Positions 39,872 through 51,604 of a DNA stretch of 64,000 nt are shown here, one piece after another. The first letter of the stretch is position 1. Every line of letters begins with the position of its first letter. The notes under the pieces are model-generated. The model was given only the letters and a program-made list of their open reading frames with translations. It did no database searches and had not been told where the DNA came from. The stretch comes from Xenococcaceae cyanobacterium MO_188.B29 (GTDB lineage Bacteria; Cyanobacteriota; Cyanobacteriia; Cyanobacteriales; Xenococcaceae). The translations under genes and the position numbers were made by a program. The DNA lies in the NCBI GenBank assembly GCA_030065155.1, contig JASJDI010000001.1, positions 1-64,000 on the forward strand. The letters are read 5' to 3'.

Positions 39872-42800
39872 ATGAATTTACCACTGATTTCCGATCTAGA
39901 GCACTCTTCTGAACTCAACACAGAAAACTCTTCTACTGATAAGAATTCTTCAACGGATACTACCCAGAAAATCCAAAAAATTAAAACCAGCTTATTTAAG
40001 CAAGAAAGAGAACGTTTAAGCAAAATTTTCCAACAAATTCGTAAGGCAAATACTCAAGAACAGTTTCTTAAGAATACTGTCACAATTATTCGTCAAACTT
40101 TAGCAGTAGATCGAGTTCTCATTTATCGTTGTGAAGACAATAGCAGTGGTAAAGTAATCGCAGAATCTATCGTCAATGGATGGACTCCTACTCAAGACGA
40201 AACTATCCCCTGTGCTTGTTTTGGTGGACTTAAACATAATGACTATCACTCACAAGAATTTATCGCGATCGAAGATCTAGAAAGTAACCGTCTGACTCCT
40301 CATCAAAAACAATTATTAGTACGTTTTCAAGTACAAGCTTCTTTAGCAATACCCATTTTGCTAGACTCTTATTTTCTAGAAGGTAACGCCTATGGATTAA
40401 ATCAAATTTGGGGCTTAGTAGTTGTTCATCAATGCAGTCAATCTCGTCAATGGCAAGAAGAAGAAATTAACTTACTATCTCAATTAAGTGCAGAATTAAC
40501 TCGCGTACTTCAGCCACCTCTTCCTCGTTTACGTTCAGGAAAAGAATCAGATTTTCTTACTGTCATCGATCGAGAAATGCAGCAGTCAATGCAGCAAAGA
40601 CTAAACCAGATCCGCCAGTTGCTTAAGGTAGATCGGGCTTTAGTTTATGGTTTTAATCCTGACTGGAGTGGAAAAGTTTTAGCTGAGTCAGTAGATGCTA
40701 AATGGTCTAAAGCTGGAAGTTCTTTCGACCATGATTGTTTCTTAACTGAAGAAAATTGTCAAGATCGATACGTAGTCAATGATATCTATCAACAAAATTT
40801 TGCTCCTTGTTTGATTGAAGCTTATGAAGCAATGGAAGCAAAAGCCTATATGGCTATTCCTGTAAAGTTAGGCGATCGCTTATTAGGAATGTTAGTAGTA
40901 TATCAAAACTCTAATTCTCGTACTTGGGAAAAGTCAGAAATACAACTAATCACTGACTATGCTAATAAATTTAGTCCCGATCTCCAACAAACTGCTTCCA
41001 TTCGCCACTTACAATTCCAAGCCAAACAGCTACAAAAAAGTTCCGACCAAGATTTTCTTACTTCCATTAACCAAGAAGCCCAGCAGTCGATGCAAAGCTG
41101 GCTAGACAAAATCCGCCAGTCAATGAAATTAGACAGAGCAGTAGTTTACGGTTTTAACCCAGATTGGAGTGGAGAAGTTCTAGCAGAATCTTTTGGCTCG
41201 AATTGGAATCCCACAGGCTCTGTCTTAGATCGAGATTTTCACTTCAAAGGTGGTAGCTTTGAACCCTATTACATTGCCAATGATGTCCAGTCTAAAGGAT
41301 TAGCCCGTGCTGTGCTAGAAAAATTCGAGCAGATGCAGGCAAGAGCTTATATTGTGATGCCAATTCATGTCAACAATCAACTTTTAGGAGTATTGGGGGT
41401 TTACCAAAACTCTGGTCCTCGTAACTGGCAAGAGTCGGAAGTAATGCAGGTGCAGCAATATGCTACTCGCTTTATTAAGCCTCTTGAGCAGACTTCTTAT
41501 TGGCGAAACTCTCAATTCCAACAGCAGCAAATGGAGAAAGCTTTTAAGCGCGAAAAAAGTCTGTCACAAATTTTGGAAAAAGTGCGCCTAGCTAAAGACG
41601 AGCGGGCAGTACTTCAAATCTCTACTAATGAAGGTAGAAAAATATTAGATGTCGATCGCGTTGCTGTGTATCGTTTTAACGAAGACTGGAGTGGTAATTT
41701 TATTGCTGAGTCTGCTGCCCCTGGATGGTCAAATCTGCTAGAAATTATTCCTTTTATTGAAGATACTTTTCTGCAAAATACTAAAGGAGGACGTTACAAA
41801 AATGGTGAAACCTTTAGTGTCGAAGATATCTATCTAGCTGGACATAAGGAATGTCATATTGAACTGTTAGAGCAAATGGAAGCCAGAGCTTATGTTCTCG
41901 CACCTATTTTTATTGCTGATAGCAATATGTTCGGTAGCAAAAAGCTTTGGGGTTTAATTGGCTGCTACCAAAATTCTGGCGCAAGGCGTTGGCAAAACTA
42001 TGAAATAGACACCCTCAGACAACTCGGGCTACAAGTAGGTATCGCCTTACAACAGAGCGACTATCTGGGACGACTGGAAAAACAGGCAGAGCAAGAAAAA
42101 GCCAGTAACAGAATCATTGAAAAAATTCGCAAAGCCTCAGATATTGATGAGATTTTTACGGTGACAACTCAAGAATTACGCAAAGTTATCAAAGCAGACC
42201 GTACAGTTGTTTATCAATTTAACGAAGACTGGAGTGGACAAGTAGTTGCCGAATCTGTCGGTGGTGATTGGGTTTCTCTGTTAGTCGAGCAAGAAAAAGA
42301 TAAAATTCTCAGTGGGAATCGTACCCAGAGCGATCGATGTGTTCTCAGAAAATGGTCAGTAGACGATATTACCGATACAGATACTTACCTTAAGCGCAAC
42401 AAAGGAGGCAAATATACTCAAGGCGAAAAATTTACAGCAGTAAATGATATTTACAAAATGAAGTTTCCTGACTGCTACATTGCCTCGTTAGAAAAGTATC
42501 AAGCAAAAGCTTACATTATTACCCCTATTTTTCAAGATAATAAACTTTGGGGATTGTTAGGAATATATCAGAACTCTAGTTCTCGTAATTGGCAAGAGTC
42601 AGAAACCGAACAGATGGTACAAATTGCTAATCAATTAGGTATAGCTTTGCAACAGGCTACTTATGTTGAGCAATTGAAAACCCAAGCAGAAAAACAAGCA
42701 CTCGCGGTACAACAAGCACAAGCAACTACAACCATTATTAACAAGATTGTCGAGTCTCAAGATGTGGACACTATCTTTAAAGTATCCACCAAAGAAGTCC

Positions 42801-44344
42801 GTAAAGTCTTGAAAACCGACCGTACAGTTATTTACCAATTTAACGAAGATTGGAGCGGACAAGTAGTTGCCGAATCCGTTGACAGTGGTTGGGTGTCTTT
42901 ACTCAAAGAGCAGATTAACGATGAAGTCCTTAGTGGCGATCGCACCAGTAGTGAACGTTGTATTCTCAGAAAGTGGTCGGCAGGAGATATCACTGGCGTT
43001 GATACCTACTTACAACAAACTCAAGGGGGACGTTACGTCAAGGGAAAAAAAGTGACGATAATAGACGATATTTATACTCAAGACTTCCCTGATTGTTACA
43101 TCGAGTCTCTCGAAAAATACCAAGCTAGAGCCTATCTAATTGCTCCTATTTTCCAAGAAAATAAACTGTGGGGTCTGTTGGGAGCTTATCAAAATTCTGG
43201 TCCTCGTACTTGGGAAGAATCAGAAGCAAGACTGATAACACAAATTGCCAGTCAGCTAGCTGTAGCGATTCAACAAGCTTCTTATGTAGAGCAAATCAAA
43301 ATTCAAACTGAAGAATTAGAAAAAACTATTCAGCGTGAACGTTCTGCTAAAGAAGAACTACAAAAACAAGCAGTAGATATGTTACGGACTGTTAGACCAG
43401 CTTTTAGTGGAGATTTAACAGTGCGAGCTAATGTTACCGAAAATGAAATTGGTACTATTGCTGGAGCTTACAACACAACTCTAGATTCTCTTAAAGATAT
43501 TGTACTCAAAGTACAAACAGCAGTAGAACATGTTGCTCAAACTACGGGTACTAGTAGTGTGGCAGTAGAAGGTCTATCTCTTCAATCACAAAAACAACTA
43601 CAAGAACTGCAACAAGCCTTGACCCAAATTGAGGCAATGAGCGATGCTTCTGCCATAACTACGAAGAATGCTCAACAGGTAGAATCAGCCATTGAACAAG
43701 CAGACCTTACCGTTCAAGAAGGCGATCGCGCTATGAATGATACAGTAGATAGTATTCTGGGTATTCGTCAAACGGTTGCCGATGCAGTGAAGCGGGTCAA
43801 ACGCTTGAGCGATTCTTCCCAAAAGATTTCCAGAGTGGTGAATTTGATTGGCTCTTTTGCTACTCAAACCAACCTACTAGCTTTAAATGCTGCCCTAGAA
43901 GCTACTCGGGCTGGAGAGTACGGTAAAGGATTTGCGGTGGTAGCGGATGAAGTTCGCAACTTATCATTGCAATCATCAGAAGCAACTACCGAAATCGAAA
44001 AACTAGTACGGGAGATTCAAGAAGAAACCCAAGAAGTAGCTTTAGCAATGGATGCAGGTATTGAACAAGTATCGCAAGGAACTAACTTAGTTAATCAAAC
44101 TCGCGAAAGTTTGAATGCAGTAGTAGCATCTACGGCAGAAATTAGACAGTTAGTTCAAGATATTACTAGTGCAGCTAATGCTCAAACAAAACAAGCAGAG
44201 TCTGTTACCGAAGTAATGGGACAAGTTGCAGAAATTGCCAACGAAACTTCTACAGGTTCTCAACAAATTTCTGCTTCTTTCCAAGAATTACAACAACTGG
44301 CACAAAACTTACAGTCTAGTGTGGCTCAGTTTAAAGTCAAATAA
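39872..44344 (+). CDS. Methyl-accepting chemotaxis protein with six GAF domains (PixJ/PilJ-like)
   Basis: Six repeated R(V/A/T)xxYxFNxDWSGxVxAES GAF units; C-terminal MCP signalling hairpin [37 protein letters not shown]. Confidence 0.95.
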   Translation: MNLPLISDLEHSSELNTENSSTDKNSSTDTTQKIQKIKTSLFKQERERLSKIFQQIRKANTQEQFLKNTVTIIRQTLAVDRVLIYRCEDNSSGKVIAESIVNGWTPTQDETIPCACFGGLKHNDYHSQEFIAIEDLESNRLTPHQKQLLVRFQVQASLAIPILLDSYFLEGNAYGLNQIWGLVVVHQCSQSRQWQEEEINLLSQLSAELTRVLQPPLPRLRSGKESDFLTVIDREMQQSMQQRLNQIRQLLKVDRALVYGFNPDWSGKVLAESVDAKWSKAGSSFDHDCFLTEENCQDRYVVNDIYQQNFAPCLIEAYEAMEAKAYMAIPVKLGDRLLGMLVVYQNSNSRTWEKSEIQLITDYANKFSPDLQQTASIRHLQFQAKQLQKSSDQDFLTSINQEAQQSMQSWLDKIRQSMKLDRAVVYGFNPDWSGEVLAESFGSNWNPTGSVLDRDFHFKGGSFEPYYIANDVQSKGLARAVLEKFEQMQARAYIVMPIHVNNQLLGVLGVYQNSGPRNWQESEVMQVQQYATRFIKPLEQTSYWRNSQFQQQQMEKAFKREKSLSQILEKVRLAKDERAVLQISTNEGRKILDVDRVAVYRFNEDWSGNFIAESAAPGWSNLLEIIPFIEDTFLQNTKGGRYKNGETFSVEDIYLAGHKECHIELLEQMEARAYVLAPIFIADSNMFGSKKLWGLIGCYQNSGARRWQNYEIDTLRQLGLQVGIALQQSDYLGRLEKQAEQEKASNRIIEKIRKASDIDEIFTVTTQELRKVIKADRTVVYQFNEDWSGQVVAESVGGDWVSLLVEQEKDKILSGNRTQSDRCVLRKWSVDDITDTDTYLKRNKGGKYTQGEKFTAVNDIYKMKFPDCYIASLEKYQAKAYIITPIFQDNKLWGLLGIYQNSSSRNWQESETEQMVQIANQLGIALQQATYVEQLKTQAEKQALAVQQAQATTTIINKIVESQDVDTIFKVSTKEVRKVLKTDRTVIYQFNEDWSGQVVAESVDSGWVSLLKEQINDEVLSGDRTSSERCILRKWSAGDITGVDTYLQQTQGGRYVKGKKVTIIDDIYTQDFPDCYIESLEKYQARAYLIAPIFQENKLWGLLGAYQNSGPRTWEESEARLITQIASQLAVAIQQASYVEQIKIQTEELEKTIQRERSAKEELQKQAVDMLRTVRPAFSGDLTVRANVTENEIGTIAGAYNTTLDSLKDIVLKVQTAVEHVAQTTGTSSVAVEGLSLQSQKQLQELQQALTQIEAMSDASAITTKNAQQVESAIEQADLTVQEGDRAMNDTVDSILGIRQTVADAVKRVKRLSDSSQKISRVVNLIGSFATQTNLLALNAALEATRAGEYGKGFAVVADEVRNLSLQSSEATTEIEKLVREIQEETQEVALAMDAGIEQVSQGTNLVNQTRESLNAVVASTAEIRQLVQDITSAANAQTKQAESVTEVMGQVAEIANETSTGSQQISASFQELQQLAQNLQSSVAQFKVK

Positions 44345-44398
44345 TTCTTCTGAATCTTTTGGAGGTGAAAGGATTTTCATCTCTATTTAATCCTATAC

Positions 44399-44418
44399 GG
44401 GCGAACAGCGATTCGCCC
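44399..44418. repeat. Short palindrome between MCP and cheA genes
   Basis: GGGCGAA cagcga TTCGCCC. Confidence 0.5.
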
Positions 44419-44447
44419 TTACCTCTGAATCCTGACTCCTATTATCT

Positions 44448-47400
44448 ATGATTACCGACCCTGTTATTCGCGATCAAGCTTATCAATACTTCCTAGAAGA
44501 AGCTCCCGAACTACTAGAAACAATCGAACAAGAATTATTTGCGATTAATGATAGCTCTCTAGACCGCAAAGAAAGAGCTTTAAGAGTAAACAATTTAATG
44601 CGAGCAACCCATACCCTAAAAGGAGGGGCTGCCAATGTTGGATTAGAAACCATTAAAACTGTTGCTCATCACATTGAAGATGTCTTTAAAGCTCTTTACA
44701 ATCCTGAATTAGAGATTGATCGAGAAACCAAAAAATTACTATATGAAATATATGAATGTTTGCGAGATCCTCTCACAGCAGAATTTAGTCAAATTTCTAT
44801 CGATCATGAAGAAGTACTAAATCGTTCAGCAACTGTTTTCGCCGAGCTACAGAGTAAACTAGGTGATTATTTGACTGGTCAAGATGCCTTCCCAACTTCC
44901 GAAGAGCTAGGCTTAGATATTGTTGAATCTTTGTTTCAAGTTGTCATACCAGAAAGAATCCAGGAACTCTCTGCTGCTATAGAAGATCCTGATAATAATT
45001 CTATTAGTGAGGTTTTAAGTTCTCAAGCAGAAATATTTGTTGGCTTAGCAGAGTCGATTAATTTACCAGGATTAGGGGAAATCGCTCAAGCTATTTTGCA
45101 AGCTCTTGAACTTAATCCAGAACAGGAATTAGAAATTGCGCACATCGCCATCGCTAATCTTAAAGCAGCACAACAAGCAGTCGCTAATGGCGATCGCGAT
45201 CGTGGTGGGGAGCCATCGGCTGAATTACGACAATTAGCAGGGATTACTGCTGACTCTGTTAGTAATCAAAGTGAAGAATCAGCAATAGATTCAGCTTTTG
45301 ATCATGATGTTGAAGCATTTTTTGCTACTGATTCTGAGGATACTGCTAGTAGTCAATCTGAAGAAATCTATGCAGAACATGATTTTAGTGGTGTAAGAGA
45401 AAATCAAGATGCTCCTGTTGAACTAGTAAGTGAAATTTGGGGTGAAGAGGAAATTTCCCTTTCTGAGCCAGAGACAGACAGTGAAAATTCACAACAACCC
45501 GTTGAACAAATCTGGGGTGAAGCCATTGAAGAAGAAACCCAAGACTCGATCGTTGAGTCAGAAATAGTTACTTCTGTCTCCACATCAGTAGAAGAAGTCC
45601 CAATTTCCCAAATTTCTTCTGCTCAAACTAAGTCTGCTCCTAAATCGTCACCCAAGTCTCCATCTAAACCATCATCTAAAGCTCCCATCAGCCAAACCGT
45701 CAGAGTTAATTTAGAATCCTTAGAAAACTTAAATGATCTGGTCGGTGAGATCTTAATTCAGCAAAACCAAAATGTCTTAAAAGATGAGCAGGTTTATGGC
45801 TCTGTACAAGAATTAATCAGTAAAATTAAATTTAATGAGCAAGTTATCAATCAAATTATCGATCTAGTTGATGAAATTTGTTTATCTCCTCAACAACAAC
45901 AAGTCTTGCAAGAGTTACCAGCAAAATTACAACAAATAACTAATCAATCTCCTCAATCTAACCATCAATCTCAACTCAAGCTTCAATCTATTAATGCCTT
46001 AGAACAAAGTAGTAAATTAAATCAACTATTACAGTTAGCCAATGAGAGTAATTTGGAATTGAGTCAAATTGGCGAAAAAATTAAAAATTTCAACAAACAA
46101 TCACGAAGAAGTACCCAAAAGCAGCAGCGTATGTTGCTCAATATGAGGGACGAATTGATTGAAACGAGAATGTCTCCTATAGGCAGAATTTTCAATCGTT
46201 TCTCACCAATGTTGCAACAACTAGCTAATAGTTATGAAAAACAAGTAGAACTGAAGATTACTGGTAGCCATATTTTAGTTGATAAAACAGTTGAAGAAAA
46301 ATTATATAATCCTCTTCTGCATTTAGTTCGTAATGCTTTCGATCATGGTGTTGAGTCTCCAGAGATGAGGGTTCAAGCTGGTAAGCCAGAGATAGGAAAA
46401 ATTGAACTTAGAGCTTATTATCAAGGTAGCCAAACAGTAATTGAAGTAAGAGACGATGGCAACGGAATTAATTTAGAAAAAGTTAAAAATCGTGGTATCA
46501 AACAAAATCTGATTACACCACAACAAGCAAGTAATAGCTCTCCTGCTCAATTACTAGAATTATTATTTGAGCCTGGTTTTTCTACGGCTGCTGGAGTAAG
46601 TGAATTATCTGGAAGAGGTGTAGGGTTAGATGTAGTTCGCACTCAGATTGAAGAGCTAAAAGGAACTATCTCTATTGACTCTGTTCCTGGTCAGGGAACG
46701 GTTTTTTCTCTGCAAATACCACTGACTCTTACTATTGCTAAATTAATGTTAATTCAAGCTAAGGGTATCACCTATGCTTTACTCATTGATGCGATCGAAA
46801 GAATTATTTTACCTACTTCCCATCAAGTGAAAGAATTAGATGGTCAGAAAGTATTACACTGGCAGACAGAGGAAGGTAATCAGGTTATTCCTGTGCGAAA
46901 ACTAGCTAATTTGATGGAGTATCCCCGTACTCCTCTTTGTAGTTCTAGTTACATAACTAATGATGTTGCTCGTCCTGTTTTGCTACTTCGTCGTCAAGGA
47001 GGATTGATTGGCTTGGAAGTAGAACAAATTTTGGGCGAACAAGAGTTAGTCATCAGACCCCTAGGTAGTGCGATCGCACCACCTATTTATGTATATGGTT
47101 GTAGTATTTTGCGCGATAGTAGTTTAACTTTAGTTATTGATGGAGTTGCTCTAGTCAAAACTTTTCAAGAGAAAAAGGCTTATAGTGGTCATCAAGCTTA
47201 CCTAGCTAGTTCTTTGCCACCTGCCTTACCTGCTGCTCCTCAATCTAGTCAACAGCAACAACTACCTCAAGCTTCCCTTAAACTTGCCCAAACCTTATTA
47301 GTAGTAGATGATTCATCTAGTCTCAGACATAGTATATCTATGTCCTTAGAAAAAATAAGCGATCGAGTCTTAAGAGCAGAGAATGGACTGAAAGCTTTAG

Positions 47401-47690
47401 AAAAATTACATCAAGAAAAAGATATTAATTTAGTAGTTTGTGATTTAGAAATGCCTTATATGAATGGTTTTCAGTTTTTAAAAGCTGTTCATCAACATCC
47501 AGACTTTTCCCAAATACCAGTGATTATGCTTACTTCTAGAGATAGCAGTAAACATCGCCAATTGGCTATGCAATTGGGTGCAACTGCTTATTTAACTAAA
47601 CCTCATAATGAGCAGGAGCTATTTGAAACTATAGGTAATATCCTGAATCAACACTCATCTCTAACTTCTGCTCAAAGAACTTTTGTTTAG
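44448..47690 (+). CDS. Hybrid CheA-type histidine kinase with REC domain (PixL/PilL-like)
   Basis: Hpt MRATHTLKGGAANVGL, HLVRNAFDHGVE, GRGVGLDVVRTQIEELKGTI, C-terminal REC. Confidence 0.95.
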   Translation: MITDPVIRDQAYQYFLEEAPELLETIEQELFAINDSSLDRKERALRVNNLMRATHTLKGGAANVGLETIKTVAHHIEDVFKALYNPELEIDRETKKLLYEIYECLRDPLTAEFSQISIDHEEVLNRSATVFAELQSKLGDYLTGQDAFPTSEELGLDIVESLFQVVIPERIQELSAAIEDPDNNSISEVLSSQAEIFVGLAESINLPGLGEIAQAILQALELNPEQELEIAHIAIANLKAAQQAVANGDRDRGGEPSAELRQLAGITADSVSNQSEESAIDSAFDHDVEAFFATDSEDTASSQSEEIYAEHDFSGVRENQDAPVELVSEIWGEEEISLSEPETDSENSQQPVEQIWGEAIEEETQDSIVESEIVTSVSTSVEEVPISQISSAQTKSAPKSSPKSPSKPSSKAPISQTVRVNLESLENLNDLVGEILIQQNQNVLKDEQVYGSVQELISKIKFNEQVINQIIDLVDEICLSPQQQQVLQELPAKLQQITNQSPQSNHQSQLKLQSINALEQSSKLNQLLQLANESNLELSQIGEKIKNFNKQSRRSTQKQQRMLLNMRDELIETRMSPIGRIFNRFSPMLQQLANSYEKQVELKITGSHILVDKTVEEKLYNPLLHLVRNAFDHGVESPEMRVQAGKPEIGKIELRAYYQGSQTVIEVRDDGNGINLEKVKNRGIKQNLITPQQASNSSPAQLLELLFEPGFSTAAGVSELSGRGVGLDVVRTQIEELKGTISIDSVPGQGTVFSLQIPLTLTIAKLMLIQAKGITYALLIDAIERIILPTSHQVKELDGQKVLHWQTEEGNQVIPVRKLANLMEYPRTPLCSSSYITNDVARPVLLLRRQGGLIGLEVEQILGEQELVIRPLGSAIAPPIYVYGCSILRDSSLTLVIDGVALVKTFQEKKAYSGHQAYLASSLPPALPAAPQSSQQQQLPQASLKLAQTLLVVDDSSSLRHSISMSLEKISDRVLRAENGLKALEKLHQEKDINLVVCDLEMPYMNGFQFLKAVHQHPDFSQIPVIMLTSRDSSKHRQLAMQLGATAYLTKPHNEQELFETIGNILNQHSSLTSAQRTFV

Positions 47691-47717
47691 GAATAGATAG
47701 TTTGATTTATGTCAAAA

Positions 47718-48044
47718 TTAGCTATCTGTAGTAGAAACAGGTTCAGCTTCAACGTCTACAGTATTATTGCTAGTTCCTTGTTCTCCAAAATCATCTTTTT
47801 GTTGACTAGATTTATATCGATCCATAATCAATTGAGATACTTCTGTTACCAATAGGCTAACTAACACAAAATCATCTAATGCACCCGCAATGGGAATAAA
47901 GTCTGGAGAGATATCGATCGGGCTAATTAGATAAGCTAATGTCCCCAGAATAATCCACCAGCGATACTTGGGATTACGAATAGTACTGCGATACCAACTA
48001 TAGATTGATGTAGCTGAAATTTTCATGTTTAGTAAGTTTATCAA
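47718..48044 (-). CDS. YkvA/DUF1232 family protein
   Basis: LGTLAYLISPIDISPDFIPIAGALDDFVLVSLLV. Confidence 0.9.
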   Translation of the reverse strand: MINLLNMKISATSIYSWYRSTIRNPKYRWWIILGTLAYLISPIDISPDFIPIAGALDDFVLVSLLVTEVSQLIMDRYKSSQQKDDFGEQGTSNNTVDVEAEPVSTTDS

Positions 48045-48130
48045 CTACTTTTAGTTTGACAAATTCTTGTTGTTTTTCTAGTGTGGATAACCCCATAGAT
48101 TAAAGTTCGGGATAATAATTTTACTGATTA

Positions 48131-48820
48131 TTAGCTAAAAATAGCCAGCAAATCAAAACCAATTTTGCGATTTTTTGAACGATAAGAAAAGAACCCAAAT
48201 AGCAATTGAGATAAAATCCAACGGCGTAAATATACAATCAAGAAACTTTTACTTAATTCCTGGAATAATAATAACAATAATACTATTGTTAACAATTTGA
48301 CTAAATTACTAAGATCTAATAGAAATACAATGAAAGGTGTAATCAAAATAGTAAGAATTAAAGCTATATACCAAGACAACCATTTACTATGTTTTTTTTT
48401 CTCTAAAGGAAGTTGATTAAACATTTGCTCAATCAGCCAGTAATGAGCATTAATAATTGTCTGTAACAACTGATGATTTTTCCAGTCATCATGGCAAATA
48501 TATTGACAAATTTTTCCTTCTACAGAAATAGTACTCTTTACTTTAGCTATCTCTTGAGTATCTTGCTGATAATAAGTAGAGAAAGTTATTTCGGAGGGGA
48601 TATTACTTTGTCTCTCTACTAAAATGTAATAGCGGAAATCTGCTAATACGTAGGGAGAAAGTTGGATTTTTAGTCTTTTGGCTTGTGCTTGTTTAATTTC
48701 GCGAAGATAGTCTATATTCAGGTAGAAACGGACACCGTTAGGAATAATGCGTCTAGGACTAATACGTTCTTGATTAATATAAATGCACGAATCTAACACA
48801 ATATTTAGTAAAAATAACAA
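48131..48820 (-). CDS. Hypothetical membrane protein
   Basis: ORF with hydrophobic WLSWYIALILTILITPFIVFLLDL. Confidence 0.55.
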   Translation of the reverse strand: MLFLLNIVLDSCIYINQERISPRRIIPNGVRFYLNIDYLREIKQAQAKRLKIQLSPYVLADFRYYILVERQSNIPSEITFSTYYQQDTQEIAKVKSTISVEGKICQYICHDDWKNHQLLQTIINAHYWLIEQMFNQLPLEKKKHSKWLSWYIALILTILITPFIVFLLDLSNLVKLLTIVLLLLLFQELSKSFLIVYLRRWILSQLLFGFFSYRSKNRKIGFDLLAIFS

Positions 48821-48841
48821 ATAAAACTATTGTAGTTATGG

Positions 48842-49624
48842 TTATTTATGATTATGAACGATTGTAATAATAAATTCCAAGAGTCCTTGCCAATGCTTTT
48901 CTCCAGCTTCTACTCCCTGTCTATGCAATTCTAGGATTTTGTCTTGATGGGGATGGCTTAACAGTTTTTGGTCGTAACAATTAGAAATTTGACCACCTAA
49001 TTGAATCCGAGTTTGAGCATAAATAATATCTGCTGATTTTGATTGCCACAAAACTTGATTACGTTGATCCAAAATGTGTTTAAGCTCTCCTAATTTACGC
49101 AAAGTTCGCAAAAAAGGATAGTCTTGTAGAAGCTGGTGCAATGCCAGCATTATGGGTTGATTATCGCTATCAAGAGGATTGGGTAATCTACTTTGAAGAT
49201 TTTCCCACTCATTATTAGGCTGAGTCAAAATAGCTAAATCTTGTTTAATTTGCTTTGATGCCTTCTCATCATACAATTCAGATTTAGGATCGACTAGCAA
49301 AAAAGCGTAATCTAACTCTAGCTGACGACGAAGACTAAGATAATGCTCCCATAGAGAAGAATGAATATTTAACTTTTCTAGATTTGGTCTAGAAATAGCA
49401 TAAACTTCTTGATACACTTGCCAGGGTAGAAATTTTTCTGTAGTAATTTTTTCGACAAGAGAAGTATTAACTTCAACTGAAGCAATTTCACCGACAAGAA
49501 CATTCAAAGATTCTAACCAGCGATCGAGTCGTTGGGAGTTGTTTTCTTTTACTTTGATTTCTTGATTATAGGAGATACTTTTTGATTGTTGATGATTTTT
49601 TCTTGCTCTTCGTTTGGATGCCAC
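48842..49624 (-). CDS. Hypothetical protein
   Basis: Long ORF in a same-strand gene block. Confidence 0.6.
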   Translation of the reverse strand: MASKRRARKNHQQSKSISYNQEIKVKENNSQRLDRWLESLNVLVGEIASVEVNTSLVEKITTEKFLPWQVYQEVYAISRPNLEKLNIHSSLWEHYLSLRRQLELDYAFLLVDPKSELYDEKASKQIKQDLAILTQPNNEWENLQSRLPNPLDSDNQPIMLALHQLLQDYPFLRTLRKLGELKHILDQRNQVLWQSKSADIIYAQTRIQLGGQISNCYDQKLLSHPHQDKILELHRQGVEAGEKHWQGLLEFIITIVHNHK

Positions 49625-49645
49625 AGATCTTGATAATGATTGTAA

Positions 49646-50410
49646 TTATTTATCTTTATTTTCTTCTGAGGATGCTCCTGGTGCGCCAGCAAATAATTGT
49701 GTTTCTTCTCCTTCCCAATCTTGCCAGTCTTCAGATTCATCTAAGTCTAGGGAAGAAAGATCGAGTAGATCGACATCGATATCTTGTTCGTCTTCTTCTA
49801 GCCATTCACCCCAGTCTTCAGCTTCAGATTCTGGACTCACTACTAAATTAGAATTATTGTGGTTATGTCCATTCTGAATAAAAGTTGGGGGACTCTCAAG
49901 ATTATTTGTTGTTTCTAACAAATTTTGTCCAGAAGAAGCTATTTGAGGTTCAGGATCTTGTTGTGGTGTTTGCCGATCTGATAGTAGTGGGGAGGCTTGT
50001 GCCTCTAAGTATTTAATATCTTGATAATTTCCTTCCAGTTGTTGTTGCTGCACATTGCTAATTAGGCTGAACATATTTTGCAGACTTTCTAGATTTTTTT
50101 CAATTATTTGATGTCCTCTGGCTACTTGATCGAAGTGAAATTGTTGAACTTCTTGATAGGCAACATTACCCATTAAATCTTCGCTAATTTCGTTATGTAT
50201 TTCTCCTTCAACTAAATTAATCCGAGTATGTAAACGTTTAATTGAAGGAGGATTCTGGGGCTGGGAATTATTTTCTGTTGCCGAATTAGGAGAGGATGGG
50301 GTGATAGAGGTAGTGATTTTCAACTCGGGAACTTGGCTGATAGCGATCGCTAGTGCTTCTTTCACCTTTCCCTCTCTCATCGCTTTTTTAAAATTTTCAC
50401 TGGATGTCAT
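49646..50410 (-). CDS. Hypothetical protein, paralogous N-terminal domain with 50530-50916, acidic C-terminus
   Basis: RLHTRINLVEGEIHNEISEDL...GHQIIEKNLESLQNMFSLI. Confidence 0.65.
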   Translation of the reverse strand: MTSSENFKKAMREGKVKEALAIAISQVPELKITTSITPSSPNSATENNSQPQNPPSIKRLHTRINLVEGEIHNEISEDLMGNVAYQEVQQFHFDQVARGHQIIEKNLESLQNMFSLISNVQQQQLEGNYQDIKYLEAQASPLLSDRQTPQQDPEPQIASSGQNLLETTNNLESPPTFIQNGHNHNNSNLVVSPESEAEDWGEWLEEDEQDIDVDLLDLSSLDLDESEDWQDWEGEETQLFAGAPGASSEENKDK

Positions 50411-50529
50411 AATCTTAATTTTCCTCGGTAGTTTTCCTTTTTAGTCTAGCGATTGAATGGCTTTTAATCTAAGTAAATATAAATTTTCTGATTATTTTGG
50501 CAAGATCTTACTTATGCACCTATTAAAGG

Positions 50530-50916
50530 TTATTTTGATGAAGATTTTGGCATCTCAGCTAAAGTATTATTCAGAATAGCAAACATTTTTTGTAAGCTTT
50601 CTAAGTTTCTTAAGATGGTTTCTCTTCCTTTTTTCACTTGCTCTTGATGTAATTTTTTGAGTTCAGCATAATCTTGATTTTTAATAACCTCACTGCCAAT
50701 TTCGTTGTTGATTTCTCCATTCACCAAATTGATACGGGTACGCAAACAAGATTCGGAGAATGGCTTATCTTTGGCAATAATGGCTTGAGTTTCTAAGTTA
50801 GAAGAAGAAACCCAAGTAGTAATCTTTAATTCGATCGCTTCACTTGCAGCCAAAGTAAAGGCTTCTAAGAGTTTTCTTTCTCTGATTTTTTGTTTGAATT
50901 CTTCGAGCGCTGTCAT
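50530..50916 (-). CDS. Hypothetical protein, short paralogue of 49646-50410
   Basis: LRTRINLVNGEINNEIGSEV...GRETILRNLESLQKMFAIL. Confidence 0.65.
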   Translation of the reverse strand: MTALEEFKQKIRERKLLEAFTLAASEAIELKITTWVSSSNLETQAIIAKDKPFSESCLRTRINLVNGEINNEIGSEVIKNQDYAELKKLHQEQVKKGRETILRNLESLQKMFAILNNTLAEMPKSSSK

Positions 50917-50975
50917 AGTGGTAGGTAACTTTGCTTACCGATTAATGATTGACAATCTTTTCAGCATTCTTACTG

Positions 50976-51578
50976 TTATTTCTGCCAAAAGTCTGTGACA
51001 TTGTAGCCCAACTCAAGCAACATCTGGTGTAACAAAGGAAGGCTCAAACCTATGACATTACTATGACAACCTTCGATTTTTTCAATAAATAAACCTCCTT
51101 TTCCTTCTAAGGCAAAACTTCCTGCACATTTGAGCGGTTCCCCACTCTGTACATAAGCTGCTATGGTTTCATCACTAAGATCGGCAAAGTAAACTTTTGT
51201 AATGCCACAACGAACTAATTGTTGTTTCTTAACCAAATCAATTAGTGCATGACCAGTATATAGCATGCCCGTATTTCCTCGCATTACTTGCCAGCGATCG
51301 ATCGCTTCGGTTGCAGATTTGGGCTTACCATAAATTTTCCCCTCTACTTCCAGAACTGAATCACAACCCAAAACAAGGGCATTACTAAATTCGCTAGTTA
51401 CACTTTGCGCTTTACATATAGCTAGAGTTTGTACTAATTCAATGCCCTTGCCTGTTTGAATTTGAGATTCATCAAAATTGCTAATACGAACAATTGGCTT
51501 GATTCCTGCTGTGTTTAATAATTTAAGACGAGCAGGAGAAGCTGAAGCTAAAACAAAGATAGGTAAAGGGTCTAACAT
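50976..51578 (-). CDS. maf: Maf-family nucleoside triphosphate pyrophosphatase
   Basis: [37 protein letters not shown]. Confidence 0.93.
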   Translation of the reverse strand: MLDPLPIFVLASASPARLKLLNTAGIKPIVRISNFDESQIQTGKGIELVQTLAICKAQSVTSEFSNALVLGCDSVLEVEGKIYGKPKSATEAIDRWQVMRGNTGMLYTGHALIDLVKKQQLVRCGITKVYFADLSDETIAAYVQSGEPLKCAGSFALEGKGGLFIEKIEGCHSNVIGLSLPLLHQMLLELGYNVTDFWQK

Positions 51579-51604
51579 TTAGTTCACAATAATAACTGCT
51601 ATAT

